A DNA stretch of 5,511 nucleotides. Origin: JAPUDQ01 sp964552765. GTDB lineage: Bacteria; Patescibacteriota; Saccharimonadia; Saccharimonadales; Saccharimonadaceae. The first letter of the stretch is position 1; every line of letters begins with the position of its first letter. The position numbers and the translations under genes were made by a program. The notes under the pieces were generated by a model. The model searched no databases and was not told the DNA's origin. It saw nothing but the letters and a program-made list of their open reading frames with translations. The stretch is from assembly GCA_964552765.1 (NCBI GenBank), contig CAZKIA010000032.1, positions 1 to 5,511 of the forward strand, read 5' to 3'. Of this stretch, positions 4,617 to 5,511 are shown one piece after another.

Positions 4617-5511
4617 ATGAGAATACTTGGAATTGAAACGAGTTGCGACGAAACAGCTGCTGCTGTCGTCGAAGATGGCGTTCGACTTCTTAGCAATGTC
4701 GTCAGCTCGCAAATGGATGATTTTGCTCGCTATGGTGGTGTCATCCCAGAGATTGCTGCTCGGTCACATATCGAAGTCATCCTACCCGTGATCGAAAAAG
4801 CCCTCAAAGAAGCGGGTTGCACCTGGGATGACATCGATGCAATCGGCGTCACCTACGCACCCGGACTTATCGGTAGTCTCTTGATCGGTACGCTAACCGC
4901 ACGCACCATCGCCTACAGCAAGAAGAAGCCCCTCTATGCTGTCCATCATGTCGAGGGACATGTGTATGCTAATTTTATTACTGAAATCAGCCCAAGTCCG
5001 TCCTGTCCGCTCGGCCCTCTCCCCTCTAACGTACCCGTGTTCCCCCTCCTGGCACTGATTGTCTCCGGCGGTCACACACAATTAGCTTTATTTCACGGCC
5101 ATGGTGACTACGTCCTCCTTGGACAAGCCCAAGATGACGCCGTCGGCGAAGCCTTTGACAAAGTCGCCAAGATCGTCGGTCTCCCCTACCCTGGCGGTAT
5201 CAGTATCAGTAAGCTTGCTCCCGAGGGCGACTCGCACGCATTTGATCTTCCAAAAGCTACCCTCGCCTGCCCTTCTGGATGTCGTCACGAGATAAACACC
5301 CCTGTCGATGCAACCTATACCGGCGTAACTATCCGTGGTGGACGCGGTGAGGTTTTTGCTCGTAATCGTTGTCATCGCTATGATTTCAGCTTTTCTGGCG
5401 TTAAAACAGCCGTCTTACGCACTGTCCAACGCGAATGCGGTGTAGATCACACATTTCCCAGCAAAGACCTGCCAGAGCTCGTCTCAGACAGCCTGAGGGC
5501 TAATGTTGCCG
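4617..5511 (+). CDS. tsaD: tRNA threonylcarbamoyladenosine transferase TsaD, 3' end outside the window
   Basis: TsaD transfers the threonylcarbamoyl group from threonylcarbamoyl-AMP to A37 of ANN-decoding tRNAs, working with TsaB and TsaE (t6A pathway, cytoplasm). The frame is open from ATG 4617 to the right edge: 298 complete codons, no stop. Family motifs are clear: GIETSCDET (5-13), GGVIPEIAAR (40-49), APGL-GSLL (about 82-89), metal-binding HHVEGH with His111 and His115 at the same numbers as E. coli, SGGHTQL (150-156), DDAVGEAFDK (173-182), YPGG, and DFSFSGVKTAV (256-266). Two insertions stand out relative to E. coli: about 16 residues (roughly 122-140, Pro/Ser-rich) before SGGHT, and about 30 residues (roughly 218-255) before DFSFSG that carry Cys218, Cys222, His224, Cys252 and His253. 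The distal C-terminal metal-site Asp lies beyond the edge. No Shine-Dalgarno is present; the promoter abuts the ATG. Confidence 0.96.
   Translation, partial: MRILGIETSCDETAAAVVEDGVRLLSNVVSSQMDDFARYGGVIPEIAARSHIEVILPVIEKALKEAGCTWDDIDAIGVTYAPGLIGSLLIGTLTARTIAYSKKKPLYAVHHVEGHVYANFITEISPSPSCPLGPLPSNVPVFPLLALIVSGGHTQLALFHGHGDYVLLGQAQDDAVGEAFDKVAKIVGLPYPGGISISKLAPEGDSHAFDLPKATLACPSGCRHEINTPVDATYTGVTIRGGRGEVFARNRCHRYDFSFSGVKTAVLRTVQRECGVDHTFPSKDLPELVSDSLRANVA

Noticed and set aside
5190..5212. TsaD PGG loop followed by ISIS, thought to lack a substrate-binding Asp
   Set aside because: E. coli TsaD also has Ser at the equivalent place as I recall it, so this is ordinary variation.

Overview
The window reads as bacterial chromosome. 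Its two recognisable core genes are divergent: tsaD (tRNA t6A synthesis, running off the right edge) and a compact murE-type Mur ligase. The murE product has a shortened N-terminal domain, and short leaders or leaderless starts are common here. Together with a block of small unrecognised genes, this suggests a small-genome bacterium such as a Candidate Phyla Radiation / Saccharibacteria member. That assignment is inference; there is no rRNA or other phylogenetic marker in the window. TGA works as an ordinary stop, so UGA recoding, as in Gracilibacteria, is not supported.

Layout, left to right. Bases 1-173 hold no convincing gene, only a near-consensus promoter (96-124) and a leader. Bases 174-879 are a two-gene unit (131 aa and 98 aa, 13 nt apart) that ends in a GC-rich hairpin at about 887-927. 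Bases 963-1722 are a single-gene unit for a 206-aa protein with its own promoter (TTGACA, 17 bp, extended -10) and a clear intrinsic terminator. Bases 1753-2141 are a third unit for a very acidic 93-aa protein, ending in a perfect 19-bp hairpin that also serves the convergent gene. I do not recognise any of these four proteins. All four genes start with ATG behind a good Shine-Dalgarno sequence, and each unit has a strong sigma70-type promoter.

Bases 2153-3193 (minus) encode a 346-aa protein with a type I phosphoribosyltransferase PRPP-binding motif. Its promoter matches TTGACA-17-TATAAT exactly, has an extended -10, and lies just after the murE stop. Bases 3252-4547 (minus) are murE. The 69 bp between the murE and tsaD start codons carry a tandem 14-bp repeat and two back-to-back extended -10 elements. 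Each -10 lies 7 nt from its ATG, so both mRNAs are predicted to be leaderless or nearly so.

murE and tsaD serve cell-wall precursor assembly and tRNA modification. The left 2.1 kb looks like an accessory block of individually promoted orphan genes. The points most worth following up are the predicted leaderless divergent pair, a Cys/His-containing insertion in TsaD, the altered amino-acid-selectivity loop in MurE, the orphan gene block, and the phosphoribosyltransferase of unknown substrate.
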